The position numbers were made by a program, and so were the translations under genes. A DNA stretch of 43,479 bases from Propionibacteriaceae bacterium. Its GTDB lineage: Bacteria; Actinomycetota; Actinomycetes; Propionibacteriales; Propionibacteriaceae. Location of the stretch: contig JAISAO010000027.1 in assembly GCA_031266665.1 (NCBI GenBank), forward strand, positions 1-43,479, given 5' to 3'. The notes beneath the pieces were generated by a model, which saw only the letters and a program-made list of their open reading frames with translations, was not told where the DNA came from and ran no database searches. Shown here one piece after another: positions 7,505 to 14,957 of this stretch (positions are counted from its first letter, which is position 1; every line of letters begins with the position of its first letter).

Positions 7505-8773
7505 ATGCTGGGCCAGTTCGTCAATCTTGTCACTGCGACGGCCCCGTCCGCCCTGGTCTTAGCCTTGATCTGGGCTTGGGCTAAGCCCAGGGCGGACACG
7601 CCGGCCGCGGGCGCCGTCTCGACGCCTGCGGCGTCGGCGCGTCCGACCACGGGATTGCTGGTCGGGCTGGGGGTGGGGCTGGTGGCCGCCGTCGGGCTGA
7701 CGCTGTTGCGCGACTCCGCCCGGCTGCGCCAACGCGAACTGGTCTCTTTAGCCACCCTGGTCCCGCTGGTGGTGGTCGAACTGGGGCTGATGGTCTTGAT
7801 CTGGAGCGGCCGGGGCGGGCGGCGGACGGTCGTCGCCGGGGTCGGCGGGCTGGCCGGCCTGCTGGTCTTCCGCGATCTGCCCGGGGTCTTGCTCAACTGG
7901 TCGGCCCACCTGCTGCCCGGCCAATCGGCCTGGGCGACCGACTCCCTGCTACGGGTGGCCGGACTGGCGGGCGGGGCCGCCCTGGTGGCGCTGGCCGCCT
8001 GGGCTCTGGCCCGGACGGCTCAGAGCCAACGCCGTCTGCGGCCGTTGGTGACCGTCGCTCTGGCCCTGGTCGCCCTGGGCCAGGTTGTGACCATCTTGCA
8101 ATTGCTGCACGGGCGGCGCATCTGGCGGCTGCCCCTGGCCGGCTTCCGCGTCCTGGTGGTGGCCATCAACCACCAGAGTTGGATCCTGTACGCCCTGATC
8201 GGGCTGGCGGCCGCTGTGGCGGTGGCCGGTTGGCGGGCCGGTCGCCGGCCGGCCTCTGAGCCCACCGCCCGCCCGGCCCAGGTCCGGCTGGCCCAGGCCC
8301 AGGCCATCTCGCGCCGCCGGGCGGCCCAACTGACGCTGGTGGCCGCCGGCCTGCTGCTGGCCACCGTCACCGGCCTGGCCGCCCTCGACGCTCGCAAACC
8401 CCAACTGTCGGACCCGGAGCCCTTCGACATTGTGGACGACCAGGCCGTCATCCCGCTGGAGCGCCTGGCCGACGGCCACCTGCACCGCTTCGTCCGTCTC
8501 AGCGCGACCGGCGTCGAGGTCCGCTTCATCGTCATCTTGAAGAACGCCTCGGCCTACGGGGTCGGCTTCGACGCCTGCGAGATCTGCGGCCCCACCGGCT
8601 ACCTGGAGCAGTCCGGCCAGATCGTCTGCCGGCTGTGCGATGTCGTCATCAACCGCGCCACCATCGGCTACCGGGGCGGCTGCAACCCCATCCCCTTGGA
8701 CCACGTCGTGGCCGGCGGGGCCGTGCGGGTCAAATTGTCCGACCTGGAGGCCGGCGCCTCCCACTTCGCCTGA
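7505..8773 (+). CDS. Membrane protein with C-terminal DUF2318 Fe-S-like domain
   Basis: 422 residues. The first 300 form several hydrophobic helices (for example FVNLVTATAPSALVLALIW and GLLVGLGVGLVAAVGLTLL). After the last helix comes an extracytoplasmic domain of about 115 residues with a Cys pattern DACEICGPTGYLEQ...QIVCRLCDVVINRATIG...GGCNPIPL, that is CxxC, CxxC and a later C. This matches the DUF2318 domain found next to FTR1 and P19 genes in Campylobacter-type iron loci, where it is thought to help reduce iron or pass electrons. Here an FMN-binding lipoprotein is the likely electron partner. Starts 9 bp after the P19 gene. Confidence 0.85.
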   Translation: MLGQFVNLVTATAPSALVLALIWAWAKPRADTPAAGAVSTPAASARPTTGLLVGLGVGLVAAVGLTLLRDSARLRQRELVSLATLVPLVVVELGLMVLIWSGRGGRRTVVAGVGGLAGLLVFRDLPGVLLNWSAHLLPGQSAWATDSLLRVAGLAGGAALVALAAWALARTAQSQRRLRPLVTVALALVALGQVVTILQLLHGRRIWRLPLAGFRVLVVAINHQSWILYALIGLAAAVAVAGWRAGRRPASEPTARPAQVRLAQAQAISRRRAAQLTLVAAGLLLATVTGLAALDARKPQLSDPEPFDIVDDQAVIPLERLADGHLHRFVRLSATGVEVRFIVILKNASAYGVGFDACEICGPTGYLEQSGQIVCRLCDVVINRATIGYRGGCNPIPLDHVVAGGAVRVKLSDLEAGASHFA

Positions 8774-8782
8774 GGACCGGCC

Positions 8783-10072
8783 ATGTGGTTCCGACTGATC
8801 CGCCGGGCGTTGACCCGCCGCCGGGGCGGACGTCTGCTGATCGCCGCCGCCACCGGGCTGGGGGCCTGCGTGGCCACCGCCATGTTGTCGGTGGTGCTGG
8901 ACGTGGGGGACAAGGTCAACGCCGAGCTGACGGCCTACGGGGCCAATATCGTGGTCCGTCCCAAGACCGTCGCCACCGTCGGCGGGCTGTACGACACCTC
9001 GGCCTGGGAGACCGCCGTTGGCGCCTGGCTGGCCGAGGACGAGGTGGCCGGGATCAAAAACATCTTCTGGGGCTTCAACATCGTCTCGCTGGCCCCCTTC
9101 CTGGAGACCGCGGTGGTGGCCCGGGACGCCGCCGGGGGAGAGTTGACGGCGACACTGACCGGTACCTGGTTCCAGCACCAGCTCGAAACCGCCCCCGACA
9201 CGACCGCCGTCGGGGTCGTGGCCCTGAAGTCGTGGTGGCGGGTCGAGGGCGGCTGGACGACGGACCAGGACCAGGACCAGGTCATGGCCGGCGCCGGGTT
9301 GGCCGAGCGCGCCGGCTGGGCCGTAGGTGACAATATTACTTTACAGGGGGCGGGCGGCGGGCGGAGCCTGCGGCTGGTCGGGCTGATCACCTCCGGGGAG
9401 GCCGCCGACGACCAGTTCTGGGCCCCGCTGGCGGTGGCCCAGGCCTTGGCCGGGCGTCCCGGCCAGGTCGACCGGGTGGAGGTGGCCGCCTTGACCACGC
9501 CGGAGAACGACCTGGCCCGGCGGGCCGCCCGCGACCCCTCCAGCCTGACCGTGACCGAGTGGGAGACCTGGTATTGCACCGCCTACGCCTCGTCCATCGC
9601 CTATCAGATCGAGGAGGTCATGCCCGGGGCCGTGGCCAAGCCGGTGCGCCAGATCACGGCCGTCCAAGGCGAGATCCTGACCAAGACCGAGAGCCTGATG
9701 CTGTTGGTCACCGGCCTGGCCCTGCTGGCCTCGGCCCTGGCCATCGCCAACCTGGTGACCGCCTCGGTGATGGAGCGGTCGGCCGAGATCGGCCTGCTTA
9801 AAGCTCTTGGGGCCTCGTCTAGGGCCATAGCTGGCCTGCTGTTGGCGGAGTTGCTGGTGGTCGGCCTGGCCGGCGGGGCGGTCGGCTACGGGCTGGGGCT
9901 GGGCTGCGCCCAACTGGTCGGCCGGTCGGTCTTCGCCGCCTGGATCACGCCTCGGCCGGCCGTCGTCGCCTTGGTAGGACTGGGTGTGGCGGCGGTGGTG
10001 GTGGTCGGCTCGCTGCCCGCCCTCAGGCTCCTGCTCCGGCTGCGGCCGGCCGATGTCTTGCACGGGCGGTGA
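8783..10072 (+). CDS. FtsX-type ABC permease A of iron locus
   Basis: 429 residues. One helix near the N-terminus (after LIRRALTRRRGGRLLIAAATGLGACVATAM) is followed by a large extracytoplasmic domain of about 240 residues. Three C-terminal helices then form the FtsX core, including LLLVTGLALLASALAIANLV and the coupling segment MERSAEIGLLKALGASSRAI. This is the MacB/FtsX fold. Homologous permeases (FetC/FetD type) follow P19 and DUF2318 genes in other bacteria, and their precise role in iron uptake is unresolved. The gene ends in a 4-base GTGA overlap with the second permease. Confidence 0.9.
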   Translation: MWFRLIRRALTRRRGGRLLIAAATGLGACVATAMLSVVLDVGDKVNAELTAYGANIVVRPKTVATVGGLYDTSAWETAVGAWLAEDEVAGIKNIFWGFNIVSLAPFLETAVVARDAAGGELTATLTGTWFQHQLETAPDTTAVGVVALKSWWRVEGGWTTDQDQDQVMAGAGLAERAGWAVGDNITLQGAGGGRSLRLVGLITSGEAADDQFWAPLAVAQALAGRPGQVDRVEVAALTTPENDLARRAARDPSSLTVTEWETWYCTAYASSIAYQIEEVMPGAVAKPVRQITAVQGEILTKTESLMLLVTGLALLASALAIANLVTASVMERSAEIGLLKALGASSRAIAGLLLAELLVVGLAGGAVGYGLGLGCAQLVGRSVFAAWITPRPAVVALVGLGVAAVVVVGSLPALRLLLRLRPADVLHGR

Positions 10073-11745
10073 GGGCGATGACGACGAGGGAGACAAGGCC
10101 CGGAGCGGCGGGGGAGGCTACCACGGTCGCGGCGGCGGGAATCACGACGGCCACCGCTGCGGTGGGCCAGCCGGCGGCGTCCGGGCCGGCGGCGGAAACC
10201 GAGACCACGGCCGTCGCGGCGGAGACCGAGACGACGTCCGCTGGGGCGGTGGACGGTCCGGCGGTGGAGGCGACCACAGGCACGGGCGCCGCGCTGGAGA
10301 CCACTGGGGCGGAGCCGGCGACTACCACGGCGGCGGCCGGTCGGCTGGCGGCGGCCCCGGCCGGGGCCGGCCGACGGCGGCGCCGGGCCATGGCCTGGTT
10401 GATGGTGCGGCGGTCCTTGACCCGGCGGCGCTCCCGCGTCCTGATCGCGGCGGCGGCCGTCGCCATCGGCGCCACCACCTGCTTCGCCCTGGCCGGGTTG
10501 GCCATTGACCTGCCGCGCCAACTGGGCAGCGACCTGCGCCGGCTGGGGGCCAACCTGGTGGTGGTGGCCGGGGATGAGCCCCTGACCGCCGCCGCCGCCA
10601 CCAAGGTGGCGGCGGCGCTGGACCGGGCGCCGGTCCTGGCCGGGGCCGGTTTCCGCTTCGAGACCGTCCGTGTCAACCAACAGCCCTATATCGCCGCCGC
10701 CGCCGACCTGGCGGCGGCCCGGGGGCTCAAGGGCTACTGGGACGACGAGGGCGACTGGCCCCATCGCCCGGGGGAGATCCTGGTGGGGAGCGACGTCGCC
10801 CAGTGGATCGGCCTGGCGGTCGGCGACACGGTGACGGTGACGGCCGGGCCGGAGGCCGACGAGGACGTGGGCGGACCGGCTGGCGGGGACGGGCCGGACG
10901 GCGGCGGGGACATGGACGAATCGGGGGCCGGACCCGTGGTCGGGCCGGACGGCGGCGGGGACATGGATGGTCCCGGGGTCGGGTCGGATGGCGGCGGAGA
11001 CGTGGATGAATCGGGGGACGGGCCGGCGGACGGGTCCGGGACGGCCGGGCCTGAGGCCGACGGGGACGCGGCCGACGGGGCCGGGGCCGAGTCGCCGGTG
11101 GTCCCCCGGTCGGCCGAGTTCACGGTTGTCGGGGTGTTGGCCAGCGGCGGCGAGGAGGACGCCTACCTGATCTGTTGGCCGGAGGACCTGGCCCAGTTGG
11201 CCGGAGAGTCCGACCGGCTGGACGTCTTGGAGTACGCCATCGACTTGGACCAGGCCGGGCTGGTCGCCCTGGCGGTCGACTTGGAACGGGCGGCGCCGGG
11301 GATCGACGCCGGTCCGGTGCAACGGCTGGCCCAGACCGAGACCGAGGTCTTGGCCATGCTGCGGCTGCTGCTGGGGCTGATCGCCGCCGTGGTCCTGGTC
11401 TTGACCATGATCGGCGTGGCCACCACCATGTTGGCCGTCGTGACTGAGCGGCGGGGCGAGATCGCCCTGCGCCTGGCCCTGGGGGCGGAGGACCGTTCCA
11501 TCCGGCGCGAGTTCTTGGTCGAGGGGGCCTGTCTGGGGCTGATCGGCGGGCTGGCCGGGGTCGGCCTGGGCCACGGTCTGGCCCAGCTGATCGGCCACAG
11601 CGTTTTCCAGCGCGGCGTCGGCTTCATCCCCTGGCTGGGGCTGGCCACCGTCGTGGTCTCGACCGTCGTCGCCTACCTGGCCTCTCGCCGGCCGGTGGCG
11701 CGGACGGCCCGGATCGACCCGGCCCAAGTTCTAAGAGAGGAATGA
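10069..11745 (+). CDS. FtsX-type ABC permease B of iron locus, with low-complexity extension and insert
   Basis: 558 residues from the overlapping GTG (ATG at 10078 is equally possible). The family-like part begins only at residue 108 with MAWLMVRRSLTRRRSRVLIA, matching the start of permease A. The first 107 residues are an Ala/Thr/Glu-rich tract without known counterpart, so a start at 10390 is possible, although it lacks a ribosome-binding site. Residues about 262-345 are a second low-complexity block with repeated GGGDMD and GPDGGG units inside the extracytoplasmic domain. The C-terminal three helices and the motif TERRGEIALRLALGAEDRSI are typical FtsX. It pairs with permease A and the following ATPase. 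Confidence 0.88.
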   Translation: MRAMTTRETRPGAAGEATTVAAAGITTATAAVGQPAASGPAAETETTAVAAETETTSAGAVDGPAVEATTGTGAALETTGAEPATTTAAAGRLAAAPAGAGRRRRRAMAWLMVRRSLTRRRSRVLIAAAAVAIGATTCFALAGLAIDLPRQLGSDLRRLGANLVVVAGDEPLTAAAATKVAAALDRAPVLAGAGFRFETVRVNQQPYIAAAADLAAARGLKGYWDDEGDWPHRPGEILVGSDVAQWIGLAVGDTVTVTAGPEADEDVGGPAGGDGPDGGGDMDESGAGPVVGPDGGGDMDGPGVGSDGGGDVDESGDGPADGSGTAGPEADGDAADGAGAESPVVPRSAEFTVVGVLASGGEEDAYLICWPEDLAQLAGESDRLDVLEYAIDLDQAGLVALAVDLERAAPGIDAGPVQRLAQTETEVLAMLRLLLGLIAAVVLVLTMIGVATTMLAVVTERRGEIALRLALGAEDRSIRREFLVEGACLGLIGGLAGVGLGHGLAQLIGHSVFQRGVGFIPWLGLATVVVSTVVAYLASRRPVARTARIDPAQVLREE

Positions 11746-11748
11746 CCA

Positions 11749-12555
11749 ATGGGCGACATCTTGAACCTGGACGGCGTGGGCAAGGCCTACGGCGACCTCA
11801 AAGCCCTTGATCAGGTGTCCTTGGCCGTGCCCGCAGGAGAGTGGCTGTCGATCACCGGGCCGTCCGGGTCGGGCAAGACCACGCTGATGAACATCGTCGG
11901 CTGCCTCGACCGGCCGACCTCGGGCCGGGTCAAACTGGCCGGCCAGGAGTTGGAGTCGCTCAGCGGCTCGGCCCTGGCCGCCATCCGCCGCAACACGGTC
12001 GGGCTGATCTTCCAGACCTTCCACCTGATCGGCCACCTGACCGCCCTGGAGAACGTCATGGTGGCCCAGTACTACCACTCCCTGCCGGACGAGGCCGAGG
12101 CCCGGCTGGCCCTGGAGCGGGTCGGCCTGGCCGGGCGGGCCGACCACCGCCCGGCCCAACTGTCCGGCGGCGAGCAACAACGGGTCTGTATCGCCCGGGC
12201 GCTCATCAACGACCCCAAGGTGGTCCTGGCGGACGAGCCGACCGGCAACCTGGACGCCGCCAACGAGGCCAAGGTGATGGACATCTTCCGCCAACTCCAA
12301 GCCGATCGGACCACCTTGATCGTGGTCACCCACGACCCGGCGGTGGCCGCCCTGGGCGACCGCGAGGTGGCTTTGGACCACGGCCGGGTGGTGCGGCAGA
12401 CCCGCCACCGAGGTGGTCGGGCGGGCGACCGCCGGGCGGGCGACCTCCCCGATGAGCGGCCGGCCGACCGTTTGGCGGGCGACGTCCCCGACACCCGGTC
12501 TAAGGCCCCGGCTGGACGGGGGACGGCGGCCGGGACGAGTGGGGCCGGGCGATGA
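11749..12555 (+). CDS. ABC transporter ATPase of iron locus (LolD/MacB type)
   Basis: 268 residues; ATG 3 bp after the permease stop, with GAGAGGAA upstream. Walker A GPSGSGKT, Q-loop FQTFHLIG, signature LSGGEQQR, Walker B VVLADEPTGNLD and switch His VTHDP are all intact. The catalytic domain ends near residue 215. The last 50 residues (RGGRAGDRRAGDLP...) are Arg/Gly/Asp-rich low-complexity sequence not found in the family. It energises the two FtsX-type permeases. The stop overlaps the next start by 4 bases (ATGA). Confidence 0.93.
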   Translation: MGDILNLDGVGKAYGDLKALDQVSLAVPAGEWLSITGPSGSGKTTLMNIVGCLDRPTSGRVKLAGQELESLSGSALAAIRRNTVGLIFQTFHLIGHLTALENVMVAQYYHSLPDEAEARLALERVGLAGRADHRPAQLSGGEQQRVCIARALINDPKVVLADEPTGNLDAANEAKVMDIFRQLQADRTTLIVVTHDPAVAALGDREVALDHGRVVRQTRHRGGRAGDRRAGDLPDERPADRLAGDVPDTRSKAPAGRGTAAGTSGAGR

Positions 12556-13238
12556 CCGGCCGGGATGAGCGGGGCGGCGCGGCGGCCGGCCGGACGCTGG
12601 CCGGCGGCGAGCGGGATCGGGCTATGCCCGGGCGGCCGATGGCCGGCGGGGGTGAGCGGGGCGGCGCCGCGGTCTGCCGGGTGGCGGTCGGCGGCGGCGA
12701 GCGGGATCGGGCGGTGGCCGGGCGGCCGACGGTCGGTGGGGGTGGGAGGGGCGGTATGGCGGTCGGCCGGGCCTGGTCGATGCTGCTGGGCCGGGCCGGG
12801 CGGCTCGGCCCAAGGGCGCTGGCGGCGGTCGGGCTGGCCCTGCTGGCGGCCTGCGGCGGGCCGGTCGTGGACAAGTCCCGGCCCCTGGCCGACGGCGTCT
12901 ACCAGGCCGACTCCGGGCCGGACGAGGAGGGGGCCGTCGGCCACGTCGTCGTGACTGTGGCCGACGGGCGGGTGAGCGACTGCCAGTTCAGCGTCGTCCA
13001 GGCCGACGGCCAGGTCAAAGGGGCCGACTACGGCCTGGACTCGACCGGTCAGATCGCCAACCCCGATTATTACGCCCAGGCCCAGCGGGCGGTGGCCGCC
13101 CTCACCGTCTACGCCCGCCAGTTGATTGAGGTCGGCTACCCCCAAGACGTCGATGTCATAGCCGGGGCCACCTGGGCCCACGACCAATTCGTCGAGGCCG
13201 CCGCCACCGCCCTGGAGGCCTCCCAGGAGGCGCTGTGA
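12552..13238 (+). CDS. FMN-binding domain lipoprotein
   Basis: 228 residues from the overlapping ATG. A start at 12756 (MAVGRAWSML) has a much better ribosome-binding site (GGGAGGGG) and gives a normal lipoprotein signal ending in LAAC, so it may be the true start. The first 68 residues are a Gly/Arg repeat. The mature part has the FMN_bind fold: DGVYQADS, GHVVVTVADGRVSDCQF and the flavinylation-type motif IAGAT, in which the final Thr would carry FMN through a phosphoester bond added by ApbE. The ApbE gene follows directly with a GTGA overlap. I infer an extracytoplasmic electron carrier for ferric iron reduction, replacing the thioredoxin-like proteins of Campylobacter-type loci. Confidence 0.85.
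   Translation: MTGRDERGGAAAGRTLAGGERDRAMPGRPMAGGGERGGAAVCRVAVGGGERDRAVAGRPTVGGGGRGGMAVGRAWSMLLGRAGRLGPRALAAVGLALLAACGGPVVDKSRPLADGVYQADSGPDEEGAVGHVVVTVADGRVSDCQFSVVQADGQVKGADYGLDSTGQIANPDYYAQAQRAVAALTVYARQLIEVGYPQDVDVIAGATWAHDQFVEAAATALEASQEAL
12564..12756 (+). repeat. GC-rich imperfect direct repeats before the FMN-binding domain
   Basis: Two imperfect copies of about 93 bp contain the shared core GGCGGCGAGCGGGATCGGGC and a following CCGGGCGGCCGA. They encode alternating ERGGAA and ERDRA blocks. The repeat continues the low-complexity 3' tail of the ATPase gene. Confidence 0.65.
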
Positions 13239-14443
13239 CAACGATTGTCGGCCCCAACCTCGAACTCGGCACCACCGGTTTCGCCGCCTGCGGCACCTGG
13301 GTGACGATCGAGCTCCAGGCACCAGCGGTCGAGCGGCTGCTGGCCCGGGCGCGGCGGCTGGTGGAGCAGTTGGAGGGATTATTGTCGCGTTTCCGGCCCG
13401 ACAGCGATGTCTCCCGGCTGCGGGCGGCGGCCCCGGGCTGGGTCGAGGTCTCCCCGGACTGTGACACGGTGCTGGCGGCGGCCCGTCGCGGCCAGCGTCT
13501 AACCGGCGGCGCCTTCGACCCCTGCGCCTTGGACTGCCGCGTCTTGGACTCCCGCGCCCGCCCCGGCGGCGGCGCCCGGCCGGCCGGCGGGCCGTGGCCC
13601 TCCCGGCCGGCGCCCGAGCCCGGCGGCCAGCGGCGCTGGCGGCTGCCGGCGGGGGCCAGGCTCGACCTGGGAGGGATCGCCAAGGGCCACATAGCCGACC
13701 GGGTGCGGGCGCTCTGCCAGAGCCAGGGGGCCGTCTCGGGCCTGGTGTCGCTGGGAACCTCGTCCATCGCCTTGTGGGGCGGGGCCGCTCGCGGCCAGTC
13801 GTGGCGCGTCGGGGTGCGCGACCCCGGACCGGCCCCAGTCGCGGCCGGGAGGGTGGGCGCCCCTGGACCCACTCCCACCTCGGCCGAGACCGTGACCGGT
13901 CGGGAGGGGCGGGTTCGTGCTGGCGCCCCGGCGGCGGGGCGGACGCCCGTCGGTGGGGACGGGTCGGGTCGGGACGGCGCCTCGGCGCTGGCGCCCACTG
14001 GTTGGAACGGACGGGTCCGTGCTGGCGTCTCGGCGGCGGGATGGACGCCCGTCGGTGGGGACGGGTCGGGTCGGGACGGCGCTCCGGCGTCGGGCCGGTC
14101 CGAGCGGGGGCGGGCGCTGGGGGTGATCGAGTTGGACGAGGGCGCCCTGTCCACCTCGGGCGGCGACGAGCGGGGCGGCCACGTCGTCGACCCGCGCTCC
14201 GGGGCGCCGGCCGCCGGCTGCCTCCAGGCTGTCGTCTGGGCGCGGCGGGCCGTCTGGGCCGAGGTCTGGGCCACCGCCCTGCTGGTCCTGGGCTGCCCCG
14301 GCCTGGTGGAGCACCACGGGCCGGCCGGTTTCGAGGCCCTGCTGGTGACCGGGGAGACGGTCGTCGCCAGCGGGGGGCTGAGCGGGTTCCAGCCCTTCGG
14401 CTGGGAGCGGCTGGGAATTGAAGTCGCGAATGGCTTAGGGTAG
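13235..14443 (+). CDS. apbE: FAD:protein FMN transferase (ApbE family)
   Basis: 402 residues with a GTG start overlapping the previous stop. Family motifs are present: GTTGFAACGTWVTIEL near the N-terminus, SRFRPDSDVSRL, GGAFDPCAL, LDLGGIAKGHIADRV, ALSTSGG and HVVDPRSGAP with AEVWATALLVLG. ApbE cuts FAD and attaches FMN to a Thr of FMN-binding proteins outside the membrane. The substrate is probably the preceding lipoprotein. No secretion signal is evident, which is unusual but known for some Gram-positive ApbE proteins. A low-complexity insert of about 90 residues (around 205-295) with repeated RTPVGGDGSGRDGA units splits the catalytic domain. It should sit on a surface loop if the enzyme works. 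Confidence 0.9.
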   Translation: MTTIVGPNLELGTTGFAACGTWVTIELQAPAVERLLARARRLVEQLEGLLSRFRPDSDVSRLRAAAPGWVEVSPDCDTVLAAARRGQRLTGGAFDPCALDCRVLDSRARPGGGARPAGGPWPSRPAPEPGGQRRWRLPAGARLDLGGIAKGHIADRVRALCQSQGAVSGLVSLGTSSIALWGGAARGQSWRVGVRDPGPAPVAAGRVGAPGPTPTSAETVTGREGRVRAGAPAAGRTPVGGDGSGRDGASALAPTGWNGRVRAGVSAAGWTPVGGDGSGRDGAPASGRSERGRALGVIELDEGALSTSGGDERGGHVVDPRSGAPAAGCLQAVVWARRAVWAEVWATALLVLGCPGLVEHHGPAGFEALLVTGETVVASGGLSGFQPFGWERLGIEVANGLG

Positions 14444-14453
14444 CCTCGCCTGC
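14435..14453 (+). promoter_or_regulatory. DtxR/IdeR-like iron box directly before feoA
   Basis: TTAGGGTAGCCTCGCCTGC matches about 14 of 19 positions of TTAGGTTAGSCTAACCTAA, including TTAGG, TAGCCT and a CCT in the right arm. It ends one base before the feoA start and overlaps the end of apbE. It could give the feo genes their own iron-controlled promoter or act as a roadblock within the operon. Confidence 0.55.
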
Positions 14454-14957
14454 ATGTTCCAACGCCGGGGCGACCAGGGAAGCTGTTCGCTGACACTGTC
14501 CACCGCGCCTTTCCACCAGCCCCTGGCCGTCGTCGCCGCCGCCGACGACCCGGCCGCCGCCCACCGCCTGCTGGCCCTCGGCTGGCGCCCCGGGGCCGGC
14601 GTCAGCGTGGTCAAGGCCACCGTCGGCGGCGCCCGGGTGATCGCCCTGGGGGGCGCCCGGGTGGCCATCGGCGGGACGCTGGCCAAAACCCTGCGGGTGG
14701 CGCTGGTCGACGCGGCGGCGGCTGGTCCGTCCACCACCACGGCCGAGCCGGCGGTGTCTGGGCCGGCGGTGGCCGGGTTGGCGCCGGTCGGCCCGATGGC
14801 GGCCGACTTGGCCACGGCCGACCTGCGGTCCCAGCCCGAGTCGTCCCAAGGGAGGCCGGCCCAGGCGGCGTCGCCGCCCGACTGGCCCCCGGAGACCGCC
14901 CCGGAGACCGCCGTGACGGTCGGGACGGGCCAACTGGTCGGCCTGGGGCGGGCATGA
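14454..14957 (+). CDS. feoA: FeoA-like protein with C-terminal extension
   Basis: 167 residues. The first 85 form a FeoA (SH3-like) domain: CSLTLSTAPFHQPLAVVAA, HRLLALGWRPGAGVSVVK, GGARVIALGGARVAIGGTLA. FeoA is a small cytosolic partner that stimulates FeoB. The other 80 residues are Ala/Pro/Thr-rich low complexity (AAAAGPSTTTAEPAVSG...) and double the usual length. The stop overlaps the feoB start by 4 bases. Confidence 0.85.
   Translation: MFQRRGDQGSCSLTLSTAPFHQPLAVVAAADDPAAAHRLLALGWRPGAGVSVVKATVGGARVIALGGARVAIGGTLAKTLRVALVDAAAAGPSTTTAEPAVSGPAVAGLAPVGPMAADLATADLRSQPESSQGRPAQAASPPDWPPETAPETAVTVGTGQLVGLGRA

Noticed and set aside
13235..14443. ApbE as a pseudogene because of its large insert
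   Set aside because: The insert keeps the frame and all catalytic motifs on both sides are intact.
12072..14933. A very long open frame on the minus strand (about 950 codons)
   Set aside because: It lies antisense to the ATPase, FMN-binding, ApbE and FeoA genes, has Arg/Pro/Gly shadow composition and no domain. It results from GC-rich codon use.
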